From: Amycolatopsis vancoresmycina
GTDB lineage: Bacteria > Actinomycetota > Actinomycetes > Mycobacteriales > Pseudonocardiaceae
NCBI RefSeq assembly: GCF_000716785.1
Contig: NZ_JNYY01000019.1
Span: 101,630-165,629, forward strand
Direction: 5' to 3'
DNA length: 64,000 nt
Both the position numbers and the translations under genes were made by a program. Below the pieces are notes generated by a model. The model was not told the DNA's origin. It worked only from the letters and a program-made list of their open reading frames with translations, and did not search any database. Every line of letters starts with the position of its first letter. The first letter of the stretch is position 1. Shown here one piece after another: positions 37,521 to 45,898 of this stretch.

Positions 37521-38373
37521 GCGCACCGCCCTCGACGACGTGGCGGCCGAGCTGAAGGACGGCATGACCGTCGGCATCGGCGGCTGGGGGTCCCGCCGCA
37601 AGCCCATGGCCCTGGTTCGCGCGATCCTCCGCACGCCCGTCAAGGACCTCACGATCGTCTCCTACGGCGGCCCGGACGTCGGCCTGCTCTGCGCGGCCGG
37701 CAAGGTGAAGCGGGTCGTGTTCGGGTTCGTCACCCTGGATTCGATCCCGTACGACCCGTGGTTCGGCCGCGCCCGCGAGACCGGGGCGGTCGAGGTGACC
37801 GAGTACGACGAAGGCATGTTCGGCACGGCGCTGTCGGCGGCGATGCAGCGGCTGCCGTTCCTGCCGGCCCGGGCCGGGCTCGGCTCGGAGGTGCTGCGCG
37901 CCAACCCCGGCCTCCGCACGGTCCGCTCGCCCTACGACGACGGCGAGGAGCTGGTCGCGGTCCCCGCCCAGCACCTGGATGTGGCGCTGGTGCACCTCAA
38001 CCGCGCCGACGCCCGCGGCAACGCCCAGTACCTCGGCCCGGACCCGTACTTCGACGAGCTGTTCGCCCTCGCCGCGGACAAGTGCTTCGTGTCGGCGGAA
38101 AGGGTCGTGGACACCGCCGAGCTGACGGCGGGCGGGCCGGTGCAGTCGCTGCTGCTGACCCGCGGGGCGGTCGACGGTGTCGTCGAGGCGCCGCGCGGCG
38201 CCCACTTCACCACCGCGGTGCCGGACTACGGGCGGGACGAGCGGTTCCAGCGGCACTACGCGGCCTGCGCGAAGGATCCCGAGGCGTGGCCGGGGTTCGC
38301 GGACCGGTTCCTGTCCGGGGACGAGCGCGGCTATCTGTCCGAAGTGGACAAGTTCGAGGCGGAGGCGGTATGA
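37510..38373 (+). CDS. ipdA: IpdA, alpha subunit of the ring-C-opening CoA hydrolase
   Basis: IpdAB resembles class I CoA-transferases but acts as a hydrolase that opens the last steroid ring (COCHEA-CoA). The 287-residue subunit has the glycine-rich GMTVGIGGWGSRRKPMALVRAIL motif, SYGGPDVGLLCAAGKVKR and VEVTEYDEGMFG, the segment near the catalytic Glu of the family. GAGGAG precedes the ATG. It overlaps ipdB by 4 bp, consistent with an obligate heteromer. Confidence 0.9.
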   Translation: MADKRTALDDVAAELKDGMTVGIGGWGSRRKPMALVRAILRTPVKDLTIVSYGGPDVGLLCAAGKVKRVVFGFVTLDSIPYDPWFGRARETGAVEVTEYDEGMFGTALSAAMQRLPFLPARAGLGSEVLRANPGLRTVRSPYDDGEELVAVPAQHLDVALVHLNRADARGNAQYLGPDPYFDELFALAADKCFVSAERVVDTAELTAGGPVQSLLLTRGAVDGVVEAPRGAHFTTAVPDYGRDERFQRHYAACAKDPEAWPGFADRFLSGDERGYLSEVDKFEAEAV

Positions 38374-39101
38374 GCGCGACCCGGGCGGAGGTCGCCGTCG
38401 TGGCGGTGGCCGAGCTGTTCCGCGGTGACGGCGAGATCCTGGTCAGCCCGATGGGCCTGATCCCGCAGCTGGGCGCGAAACTCGCGCGGCTGACGTTCGA
38501 ACCGGACCTGCTGATGTCCGACGGCGAAGCGCAGCTCGTGACGCCGGACGGGGTCGTCGAAGGCTGGCAGCCCTTCCGCAAGATGCTCGACACGATCGTC
38601 CCGCACGGACGGCGGCACGTCGTCATGGGCGCCAACCAGATCGACCGGTACGGCAACCAGAACATCTCCGCCATCGGCGACCACGCCCGGCCGAAGAAGC
38701 AGCTCCTCGGCGTGCGCGGCGCCCCGGGCAACACGGTCAACCACCGCACCAGTTACTGGGTGCCCCGGCATTCCACCCGGGTGTTCGTGGAGACGGTGGA
38801 CGTCGTTTCGGGCGTGGGGTACGACAACGCGGCCAAAGCCGGGCCGTCGGCGCAGAAGTACCACGACGTGTACCGGGTCGTGAGCAACCTCGGGGTGTTC
38901 GACTTCACCGGCCCGGACCACGCGATGCGGGCGGTGTCGCTGCACCCGGGCGTCACCCGCGACGAGGTCGCCGCGGCGACGGCGTTCGAACTCGACTTCA
39001 CCGGCACCGCGACCACCCGTGACCCGGACGCGGGAGAACTGCGGCTCCTCCGCGAGGTCGTCGACCCGAAAAGCCTGCGGGACAAGGAAGTTCCGGCGTG
39101 A
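38370..39101 (+). CDS. ipdB: IpdB, beta subunit of the ring-C-opening CoA hydrolase
   Basis: Partner of IpdA, 243 residues. Family features include SPMGLIPQLGAKLARLTFEPDLLMSDGEAQLV, GANQIDRYGNQNISAIGD, GVRGAPGNTVNHRTSYWV and DVVSGVGYD. The ATGA overlap with ipdA and the GTGA overlap with ipdC indicate translational coupling. Length matches the Mtb homologue (about 250). Confidence 0.9.
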   Translation: MSATRAEVAVVAVAELFRGDGEILVSPMGLIPQLGAKLARLTFEPDLLMSDGEAQLVTPDGVVEGWQPFRKMLDTIVPHGRRHVVMGANQIDRYGNQNISAIGDHARPKKQLLGVRGAPGNTVNHRTSYWVPRHSTRVFVETVDVVSGVGYDNAAKAGPSAQKYHDVYRVVSNLGVFDFTGPDHAMRAVSLHPGVTRDEVAAATAFELDFTGTATTRDPDAGELRLLREVVDPKSLRDKEVPA

Positions 39102-40153
39102 AGACCGCACTCACCCGGCTGGCCGGCGTCGAGCACCCGGTCGTGCAGACCGGGATGGGCTGGGTCGCCGGGCCGCGGCTGGTCTCGGCGACCGCGGAAG
39201 CCGGCGCCCTCGGCATCCTCGCCTCGGCCACGATGACGTTCGGCGAGCTCGAATCCGCCGTCGCCGAGGTCAGGAAACGGACGGACAAGCCGTTCGGCGT
39301 CAACCTGCGCGCCGACGCCGTGGACGCCGGGGACCGGGTGGACCTGCTCATCCGCGAAGGCGTCAAGGTGGCGTCGTTCGCCCTCGCGCCGCGGAAGGAG
39401 ATGATCGCGAAACTGCGGGACCACGGCGTCGTCGTGATCCCGTCGGTCGGCGCCGCCCGGCACGCCGAGAAGGTCGCCGCCTGGGGCGCGGACGCCGTCA
39501 TCGTCCAGGGCGGCGAGGGCGGCGGGCACACCGGGGGCGTCGCCACCACGCTGCTGCTGCCTTCGGTGCTGGACGCCGTCGACATCCCGGTCGTCGCCGC
39601 CGGCGGGTTCTTCGACGGCCGCGGGCTCGCCGCCGCCCTCGCCTACGGCGCCGCGGGCGTGGCGATGGGCACCCGGTTCCTGCTCAGCAAGGAGAGCACG
39701 GTCCCCGACGAGGTCAAGCGACTCTACCTGGAGCAGGGGCTCACCGGGACGGTCGTCACCCGGCGCGTCGACGGCCTGCCGCACCGCGTGCTGCGCACCG
39801 AACTCGTCGACCGGCTCGAACGCACCGGCCGCGTCCGCGGCCTCGCCCAGGCCGCCCGCAACGCCCTGCGCTTCCGGAATATCACCGGCCTGTCCCCGGT
39901 TGCGATGGTGCGAGAAGGCTTTGCGATGAAGCACGGCAACGATCTGACGTGGAGCCAGCTGGTCATGGCGGCCAACACCCCGATGCTGCTGCGGGCGGGG
40001 CTGGTCGACGGCCGGACGGACGCGGGAATGCTAGCGTCGGGACAGGTGGTGGGCATGATCCACGACCTGCCCACGGTGGCGCAGATCGTCGAGGGCGCGG
40101 TGGCCGAGGCGGGTGAGATCCTGCGGCGGCTCGGCCGGCAAACGGGAGGATGA
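39098..40153 (+). CDS. ipdC: IpdC, nitronate monooxygenase-family flavoenzyme of HIP degradation
   Basis: A TIM-barrel FMN protein of 351 residues. VQTGMGWVAGPRLVSATAEAGALGILASATM and VIVQGGEGGGHTGGVATTLLLP, plus PVVAAGGFFDGRGLAAALAYGAAGVAMGTRFL, are the FMN phosphate and substrate loops of the 2-nitropropane dioxygenase family. In the steroid pathway IpdC dehydrogenates the indane CoA ester before EchA20 acts. The assignment relies on gene order ipdA-ipdB-ipdC, the same as in Mtb. Confidence 0.88.
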   Translation: MKTALTRLAGVEHPVVQTGMGWVAGPRLVSATAEAGALGILASATMTFGELESAVAEVRKRTDKPFGVNLRADAVDAGDRVDLLIREGVKVASFALAPRKEMIAKLRDHGVVVIPSVGAARHAEKVAAWGADAVIVQGGEGGGHTGGVATTLLLPSVLDAVDIPVVAAGGFFDGRGLAAALAYGAAGVAMGTRFLLSKESTVPDEVKRLYLEQGLTGTVVTRRVDGLPHRVLRTELVDRLERTGRVRGLAQAARNALRFRNITGLSPVAMVREGFAMKHGNDLTWSQLVMAANTPMLLRAGLVDGRTDAGMLASGQVVGMIHDLPTVAQIVEGAVAEAGEILRRLGRQTGG

Positions 40154-40160
40154 GAGAGCG

Positions 40161-41162
40161 GTGCTGAAGGTCGGTTACAAGGCGTCGGCGGAGCAGTTCG
40201 GGCCGCGGGACCTGGTCGAGTACGCCGTGCGCGCCGAAGAGGTGGGTCTCGACTCGGTGTGGGTGTCCGACCACTTCCTGCCGTGGCGGCACGAAGGCGG
40301 CCACGCGCCGTGGGCACTGGCCTGGATGCCGGCGGTGGCCGAGCGCACGAAGCGGGTGCAGATCGGCACCAGCGTGCTGACCCCGACGTTCCGGTACAAC
40401 CCGGCGGTGATCGCCCAGGCGTTCGCGACGATGTCCCTGCTGTCGGGCGGCCGCGTCATCCTCGGTGTCGGCACCGGTGAGGCGCTGAACGAAATCGCCG
40501 TGTCCGGCCGCGAGTGGCCGGAGTTCAAGGAGCGCTTCGCCCGGCTGCGCGAGTCGATCAAGCTGATCCGCGAGCTGTGGACCAGCGACAACGTCAACTT
40601 CAAGGGCGACTACTACGAGCTGGTGGACGCCAAGATCTACGACCGGCCGGAGCAGCCGGTGCCGGTGTACGTCGCCGCCGGCGGCCCGGTGGTGGCCAAG
40701 TACGCCGGCCGCGCGGGCGACGGGTTCATCTGCACCTCGGGCAAGGGCATGGACCTCTACACCGAGAAGCTGATGCCCGCGGTGAAGGAAGGCGCGGAGG
40801 CGGCCGAGAAGACCGTCGAGGACGTCGACCGGACGATCGAGATCAAGCTGTCCTACGACCGCGACCACGAGCAGGCGCTGGAGAACACGCGGTTCTGGGC
40901 GCCGCTTTCGCTGTCGGCGGAGCAGAAGCACAGCGTCTCCTCGGCCGAGGAGATGGAACGGCTGGCCGACGAGCTGCCGATCGACCAGGTCGCCAAGCGG
41001 TGGATCGTGGCGTCGGACCCCGACGAGGCCGTGGCGCAGATCAAGCCGTACCTCGACGCGGGCCTCAACCACCTCGTCTTCCACGGCCCGGGCCACGACC
41101 AGGAGCGGTTCCTGATCCAGTTCTCCGAGGACGTCCTGCCGAAGCTGCGCGCCCTCGGCTGA
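40161..41162 (+). CDS. fgd: F420-dependent glucose-6-phosphate dehydrogenase
   Basis: It oxidises glucose 6-phosphate to 6-phosphogluconolactone and makes F420H2. The 333-residue protein matches mycobacterial FGD1 through long stretches: KVGYKASAEQFGPRDLVE, SDHFLPWRHEGGHAPWAL, TSVLTPTFRYNPAVIAQAFA, GVGTGEALNEIAVSG, FICTSGKGMDLYTEKLMPAV and KRWIVASDPDEAV. GTG at 40161 begins 8 bp after the ipdC stop. Its placement at the end of a steroid operon is unusual; it may supply F420H2 for an F420-dependent step, or be an FGD-like F420-dependent hydroxysteroid or alcohol dehydrogenase. A 19-bp hairpin terminator follows. Confidence 0.9.
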   Translation: MLKVGYKASAEQFGPRDLVEYAVRAEEVGLDSVWVSDHFLPWRHEGGHAPWALAWMPAVAERTKRVQIGTSVLTPTFRYNPAVIAQAFATMSLLSGGRVILGVGTGEALNEIAVSGREWPEFKERFARLRESIKLIRELWTSDNVNFKGDYYELVDAKIYDRPEQPVPVYVAAGGPVVAKYAGRAGDGFICTSGKGMDLYTEKLMPAVKEGAEAAEKTVEDVDRTIEIKLSYDRDHEQALENTRFWAPLSLSAEQKHSVSSAEEMERLADELPIDQVAKRWIVASDPDEAVAQIKPYLDAGLNHLVFHGPGHDQERFLIQFSEDVLPKLRALG

Positions 41163-41176
41163 CCCTCGGCGCAAGT

Positions 41177-41224
41177 TGTCGTGAGTGGTAAGGAGCGTTC
41201 TAACCCTCCTTACCACTCACGACA
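41177..41224. terminator. Perfect 19-bp bidirectional terminator
   Basis: TGTCGTGAGTGGTAAGGAG at 41177-41195 pairs without mismatch with 41206-41224 around a 10-nt loop. It separates the convergent fgd and fadA6 genes and overlaps the fadA6 stop codon. Confidence 0.92.
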
Positions 41225-42371
41225 GGCGTTCGATGATGGTGACGTTGGCGGTGCCGCCGCCTTCGCACATCGTCTGCAGCCCGTAACGCCCGCCGCGGCG
41301 CTCCAGCTCGTGCAGGAGCGTCGCGAGGAGCTTGGTGCCGGTGGCCCCGATCGGGTGGCCGAGGGCGATCCCGCCCCCGTTCACGTTGACCCGGCCGGGG
41401 TCGGCACCGGTTTCGTCCAGCCACGCCAGCACCACGCTCGCGAACGCCTCGTTGACCTCGAACAGGTCGATGTCTTCGACCGTGAGCCCGGCGTTGCGCA
41501 GCGCGTGCGCGGTCGCCGGGATCGGGCCGGTCAGCATCCACACCGGGTCCGCCGCGCGCACCGACAGGTGGTGGATGCGGGCCCGCGGCGTCAGGCCGTG
41601 GGCCTCGACGAACGACGAGGACGCCAGCAGGGCCGCGCTCGCGCCGTCGGAGATCTGGCTGGCCACCGCCGCCGTCAGCCGCGAACCCTCGCCCAGCGGT
41701 CTCAGGCCGCGCATCCGCTCCAGGCTGGTGTCCCGGCGCGGTCCCTCGTCGTGCCGGAACTCCTCGACCGGCACGATTTCCGCGTCGAAGCGGCCTTCGT
41801 CGATGGCGGCCACGGCCCGCTGGTGACTGCGCAGCGCGTACTCCTCCATGGCCTCGCGGCTGATGTCCCAGTGCTCGGCGATCATGTCGGCGCTGCGGAA
41901 CTGCGAGACCTCGACGCTGCCGTAGCGCTCCTGCCAGCCCTTCGAGCCGGAGAACGGGTCGTCGAAGCCGTACTCGCGCCCGGCCAGCATCGCGGCGCTG
42001 ATCGGGATCCGGCTCATGTTCTGCACGCCGCCGGCCAGCACCAGGTCCTGCGTGCCGGACAGCACGGCCTGCGCGGCGAAGTGCACGGCCTGCTGGCTCG
42101 ACCCGCACTGCCGGTCGATCGTCACCCCCGGCACGTGGTCGGGGAAACCGGCGGCCAGCCAGGCGGTGCGGGCGATGTTCCCGGCCTGCGGGCCGAGGGT
42201 GTCCGTGCAGCCGAAGATGACGTCGTCGACGAAGTCCGGGTCGACGCGGGCGCGTTCGACGACCGCCTTGATGACGTGCGCGCCCAGGTCGGCGGAGTGC
42301 CAGCCGGACAGCGCGCCGCCGCGTCGCCCCACGGGCGTGCGGACCGCGTCGAGGAGGAAGGCTTCGGGCAC
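41217..42371 (-). CDS. fadA6: Thiolase FadA6 of steroid ring C/D degradation
   Basis: A thiolase of 384 residues that cleaves a beta-ketoacyl-CoA. The nucleophile Cys lies in IDRQCGSSQQAVHFAAQAVLSG, the His in NEAFASVVLAW/NVNGGGIALGHPIGATG, and the second Cys in YGLQTMCEGGG. Length equals Mtb FadA6 (386). GTG at 42371 has AGGAG 5 nt upstream. Third gene of the minus-strand operon fadE30-ipdF-fadA6, 8 bp after ipdF. Confidence 0.88.
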   Translation of the reverse strand: MPEAFLLDAVRTPVGRRGGALSGWHSADLGAHVIKAVVERARVDPDFVDDVIFGCTDTLGPQAGNIARTAWLAAGFPDHVPGVTIDRQCGSSQQAVHFAAQAVLSGTQDLVLAGGVQNMSRIPISAAMLAGREYGFDDPFSGSKGWQERYGSVEVSQFRSADMIAEHWDISREAMEEYALRSHQRAVAAIDEGRFDAEIVPVEEFRHDEGPRRDTSLERMRGLRPLGEGSRLTAAVASQISDGASAALLASSSFVEAHGLTPRARIHHLSVRAADPVWMLTGPIPATAHALRNAGLTVEDIDLFEVNEAFASVVLAWLDETGADPGRVNVNGGGIALGHPIGATGTKLLATLLHELERRGGRYGLQTMCEGGGTANVTIIERLS

Positions 42372-42379
42372 GGGGGCTC

Positions 42380-43141
42380 CTAGGGGTGCTGGCTGCTGAC
42401 GGAGACGACTTCGCCGGTGAGGTAGCTCGCGTAGTCGCTGGCGAGGAAGACCATGACGTTCGCGACCTCCCAGGGTTGCGCCGCCCGGCCGAAGGCCTCC
42501 CGCTTGGTGAGGTCTTCGAGGAGCTCGTCGCTGGTCACCTTGGCCAGGAACGGGTGCATGGCGAGGCTGGGCGCGACGGCGTTGATCCGGACGCCGTGCT
42601 CGGCGGCGTCCAGCGCGGAGCAGCGGGTCAGGGCCATGACTCCGGCTTTCGCGGCCGCGTAGTGGGCTTGCCCGGCTTGGGCGCGCCAGCCGATCACGGA
42701 CGCGTTGTTCACGATCGCCCCGCCGCCGCCCTGGGCGACGAACTGCTTCAGTGCCGCGCGGGTGCAGCGGAAGGTGCCGGTGAGGGTGATGTCGAGGACC
42801 TTCGCCCACTCGTCGTCGGTCATGTCCAGCACGGACTTCGTGCCGCCGAGGCCGGCGTTGTTGATCAGCACGTCGACCCGGCCGAAGTGCTCGGCCGCGC
42901 CGTCGATCAGCGCCTGGACCTGGTCTTCCCGGGTGACGTCGCAGGGAATGGCGTGGACTTCGCCGAGTTCGGCGGCCTTCTCCTTCAGGCGGCGTTCGTG
43001 CCAGTCGCTGATGACGACGTGCGCGCCCTCTTCGAGGCAGCGTTTCGCGACGGCGGACCCGATTCCGGTGCCCGCGGCGGCGGTGACCACGACGACTTTC
43101 CCCTTGAGGAGCTCGTGGCCGGCGGGGTACTGGGGGATCAC
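42380..43141 (-). CDS. ipdF: IpdF, SDR-family hydroxyacyl-CoA dehydrogenase
   Basis: This 253-residue SDR shows VVVVTAAAGTGIGSAVAKRCLEEGAHVVISDWHERRL (cofactor loop with Ala replacing the first Gly), INNAGLGGTKSV, NNASVIGWRAQ and the catalytic YAAAK. In the HIP pathway IpdF oxidises the 5-hydroxyl of the indane propionyl-CoA. It lies between fadE30 and fadA6 as in Mtb and overlaps fadE30 by 4 bp. Confidence 0.85.
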   Translation of the reverse strand: MIPQYPAGHELLKGKVVVVTAAAGTGIGSAVAKRCLEEGAHVVISDWHERRLKEKAAELGEVHAIPCDVTREDQVQALIDGAAEHFGRVDVLINNAGLGGTKSVLDMTDDEWAKVLDITLTGTFRCTRAALKQFVAQGGGGAIVNNASVIGWRAQAGQAHYAAAKAGVMALTRCSALDAAEHGVRINAVAPSLAMHPFLAKVTSDELLEDLTKREAFGRAAQPWEVANVMVFLASDYASYLTGEVVSVSSQHP

Positions 43142-44283
43142 GGGCGGGCCTCCCGGGGCAGGCCGAGCACCCGCTCGGCGATGATGGTGCGCTCGATTTC
43201 GTCGGAGCCGCCGTAGATCGTGTCGGCGCGGGTGAACAGGAACAGCCGCTGCCACTCGTCCAGCTCGTCGCCGCCGGAGGTCAGGGACCGCGCGCCGCGG
43301 GCGCGCACGGCGAGCTCGCCGAGCCCGCGGTGCCACTGCGCCCACAGCAGCTTGCCGACGGCGACCTCCGGCCCGGCGGCCTGCCCGAGGGTCCGCAGGG
43401 CGTGCGCCCGCAGGACGCGCAGGCCGAGGCGGGCGCGGGTGAGGTCGGCGCGCAGCAGGGGATCGTCGTAGGTGCCGAGGCGCTGCGCTTCGGCGGTGAT
43501 GTCGTCGAGTTCGCGGCGGAACCCGATCTGCTGGCCCAGCGTCGAGACCCCGCGTTCGAAACCGAGGGTGGCCATGGCGATCTTCCAGCCGTCGCCCGGC
43601 TCGCCGACGACGTGGCCGGCGGGGGTGCGGGCGTCGTCGAAGAAGACCTCGTTGAACTCCGAGGTGCCGGTGAGCTGCTGGATCGGCCGGATGGTGACAC
43701 CGTCCTGGCGCAGCGGGACCAGGAGGTAGGACAGGCCGTGGTGGCGCCGGGAGCCGGGTTCGGTGCGGGCGACGACGAAGCACCAGTCGGCCACGTGGGC
43801 CAGCGACGTCCAGATCTTCTGGCCGTTGACGATCCACTCGCCGGCACGCAGCACCGCCGACGTCGAGACGGCGGCGAGGTCGGAGCCCGCGCCGGGCTCG
43901 GAGTAGCCCTGGCACCACAGCTCTTCGACGGCGGCGATCTTCGGGAGGAACCGGGCTTGCTGCTCGGGGGTGCCAAAGGCGATCAGCGTCGGGCCGAGCA
44001 GCTGCTCGCCGATGTGGTTCACCCGCGCGGGCGCGCCCGAAGCCGCGTACTCCTCGTGGAAAGCGACCTGCTCCGCCAGCGAGAGGCCGCGGCCGCCGTG
44101 CTCGACCGGCCAGCCGACGCACGTCCAGCCCGCGGCGGCCAGGTGGCGTTCCCAGGCCAGGCGCAGCTCGAACTCCTCGTGCTCCCGGCCCGGGCCGCCC
44201 AGGCCGCGCAGCCGTGCGAACTCGCCGGTCAGGTTGGCCGCGAGCCAGCCCGCGACCTCGCGGCGGAATCGCGTCGGTTCCAC
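43138..44283 (-). CDS. fadE30: Acyl-CoA dehydrogenase FadE30
   Basis: It introduces the first double bond into the HIP-CoA propionyl side chain using FAD. The 381-residue protein has LWCQGYSEPGAGSDLAAVSTSA (FAD and substrate loop), GQKIWTSLAHVADWCFVVART, FNEVFFDDARTPAGHVVGE and YGGSDEIERTIIAERVLGLPREARP at the C-terminus. GTG at 44283 has AAGGAGG 5 nt upstream. It is divergent from fadD3, with the shared palindrome 44327-44340 between them. Confidence 0.87.
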   Translation of the reverse strand: MEPTRFRREVAGWLAANLTGEFARLRGLGGPGREHEEFELRLAWERHLAAAGWTCVGWPVEHGGRGLSLAEQVAFHEEYAASGAPARVNHIGEQLLGPTLIAFGTPEQQARFLPKIAAVEELWCQGYSEPGAGSDLAAVSTSAVLRAGEWIVNGQKIWTSLAHVADWCFVVARTEPGSRRHHGLSYLLVPLRQDGVTIRPIQQLTGTSEFNEVFFDDARTPAGHVVGEPGDGWKIAMATLGFERGVSTLGQQIGFRRELDDITAEAQRLGTYDDPLLRADLTRARLGLRVLRAHALRTLGQAAGPEVAVGKLLWAQWHRGLGELAVRARGARSLTSGGDELDEWQRLFLFTRADTIYGGSDEIERTIIAERVLGLPREARP

Positions 44284-44326
44284 GCACGCCTCCTTGCTGC
44301 CCGGCCGGTCCGGCACCTAGGGTAAT

Positions 44327-44340
44327 GAGAACACGTTCTA
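44327..44340. promoter_or_regulatory. KstR-like palindrome between divergent fadE30 and fadD3
   Basis: GAGAACACGTTCTA matches the site at 35107-35120 in 13 of 14 bases (one centre base differs) and fits TnnAACnnGTTnnA except for the first base. It is 26 bp before the fadD3 start and 44 bp before the fadE30 start, so one bound regulator could control both. Confidence 0.65.
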
Positions 44341-44365
44341 CTTTGCCGGTCCAGAGGAGGGTGTG

Positions 44366-45898
44366 GTGGGACAGACCACGATCCCGGCCGTCGTCCGCGA
44401 CGCCGCCGCGAAGTTCGGGTCCGCCGAGGCGCTGGTCGACGGGCCCGTGCGGCTCGGCTACGACCAGCTTCTGGAACGTGTTCGAACCGTCGCGCGGGCG
44501 TTCGCGGCGTGCGGCGTCGAGGCGGGGGACCGGGTCGCGATCGCGCTGCCGAACACCCACCACTGGGTGACGGCGGCGCTGGGTGCGCTCTACGCGGGCG
44601 CCACCCTGATCCCGGTCAACACCCGTTTCACCGCCACCGAGACCGTCGACCTGCTCGTCCGCGGCCGGGCCAGGGCCCTCGTGGTGGCCGCGGACTTCCT
44701 CGGCACCGACCGCCACGCGGCGATCCGTGCGACCGGTGCCGGGCTGCCGGACCTCGGCACCGTCGTCCGGGTGCCCCTCGACCAGCCGCACCGGCCGGTC
44801 GAGGGCACGCTGGGCTGGGACGAGTTCCTCGCCACGGCCGCCCGGGTCCCCGCGGCCGACGCCGAGGCGCGGGCCGACGCCGTCCGGCCCGGCGACGTCA
44901 GCGACATCCTGTTCACCTCGGGCACCAGCGGCCGGTCGAAGGGCGTGCTGTCGGCCCACGGCCAGGCCGTCGACGTCGCCGCGGCCTGGGCGGACTGCGG
45001 CCAGGTCACCGACGGCGACCGGTACCTGGTGATCAACCCGTTCTTCCACAGCTTCGGCTACAAGGCCGGGATCCTGGTCGGGCTGCTCACCGGCGCGACG
45101 ATCGTGCCGCAGGCGGTGTTCGACGTGCGCGCGGCGCTGCGGGCCATCGAGCGGGAGCGGATCTCCGTGCTGCCGGGCGCGCCCACGGTCTTCCAGTCCC
45201 TCCTGCACGAACCGCGCAAGGGCGACCTGTCGTCGCTGCGGCTCGCGGTCACCGGCGCGGCCACGGTGCCGGCGTCGCTCGTGCGCCGGATGCAGGCCGA
45301 ACTCGGGTTCGAAACCGTCCTCACCGCCTACGGCCTCACCGAAGCCGTCGTGGTGACGATGTGCCGCCCCGGCGACCCCGCGGAGCTCGTCGCCGGCACG
45401 TCCGGCCGGGCCACCGCGGGCTTCGAGGTCGCGATCCAGGGCTCGCCGGGCGAGATCGTGGTCCGCGGGCCGAACGTGATGCTCGGCTACCTCGACGACC
45501 CGGAGGCGACCGCGAAGGCCGTCGACGAAGACGGCTGGCTGCACACCGGTGACGTCGGCGAGCTCGACGCCGCCGGCAACCTCACCATCACCGGCCGGCT
45601 CAAGGACATGTACATCTGCGGCGGGTTCAACGTCTACCCGGCCGAGGTGGAACACGCCCTGATCGAACTCGGCGGCGTCCGCGACGCCGCGGTGATCGGA
45701 GTCCCGGACGAGCGGCTCGGCGAGGTCGGCAAGGCCTTCGTCGTCGGCACCGGGCTCACCGAGGAGGCGGTCCTCGCCTTCTGCCGCGAGCGGCTGGCCA
45801 ACTACAAGACCCCGCGGTTCGTCGAGTTCCTGGACGAGCTGCCCCGCAACGCTTCCGGCAAGGTGCTGAAGCGGCTGCTGAGCGAGGAGAAGGCATGA
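44366..45898 (+). CDS. fadD3: HIP-CoA synthetase FadD3
   Basis: An ANL acyl-CoA ligase of 510 residues that activates HIP (3aH-4alpha(3'-propanoate)-7abeta-methylhexahydro-1,5-indanedione), the entry step of ring C/D degradation. Motifs: A3 ILFTSGTSGRSKGVLSAHG, A5 AYGLTEAVVV, A7 GWLHTGDVGELD, A8 GRLKDMYICGGFNVYPAEVEHALIEL and catalytic Lys in NASGKVLKRLL. GTG at 44366 is preferred because AGAGGAGG lies 5 nt upstream; GTG 44363 is possible. First gene of a five-gene coupled operon. Confidence 0.87.
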   Translation: MGQTTIPAVVRDAAAKFGSAEALVDGPVRLGYDQLLERVRTVARAFAACGVEAGDRVAIALPNTHHWVTAALGALYAGATLIPVNTRFTATETVDLLVRGRARALVVAADFLGTDRHAAIRATGAGLPDLGTVVRVPLDQPHRPVEGTLGWDEFLATAARVPAADAEARADAVRPGDVSDILFTSGTSGRSKGVLSAHGQAVDVAAAWADCGQVTDGDRYLVINPFFHSFGYKAGILVGLLTGATIVPQAVFDVRAALRAIERERISVLPGAPTVFQSLLHEPRKGDLSSLRLAVTGAATVPASLVRRMQAELGFETVLTAYGLTEAVVVTMCRPGDPAELVAGTSGRATAGFEVAIQGSPGEIVVRGPNVMLGYLDDPEATAKAVDEDGWLHTGDVGELDAAGNLTITGRLKDMYICGGFNVYPAEVEHALIELGGVRDAAVIGVPDERLGEVGKAFVVGTGLTEEAVLAFCRERLANYKTPRFVEFLDELPRNASGKVLKRLLSEEKA

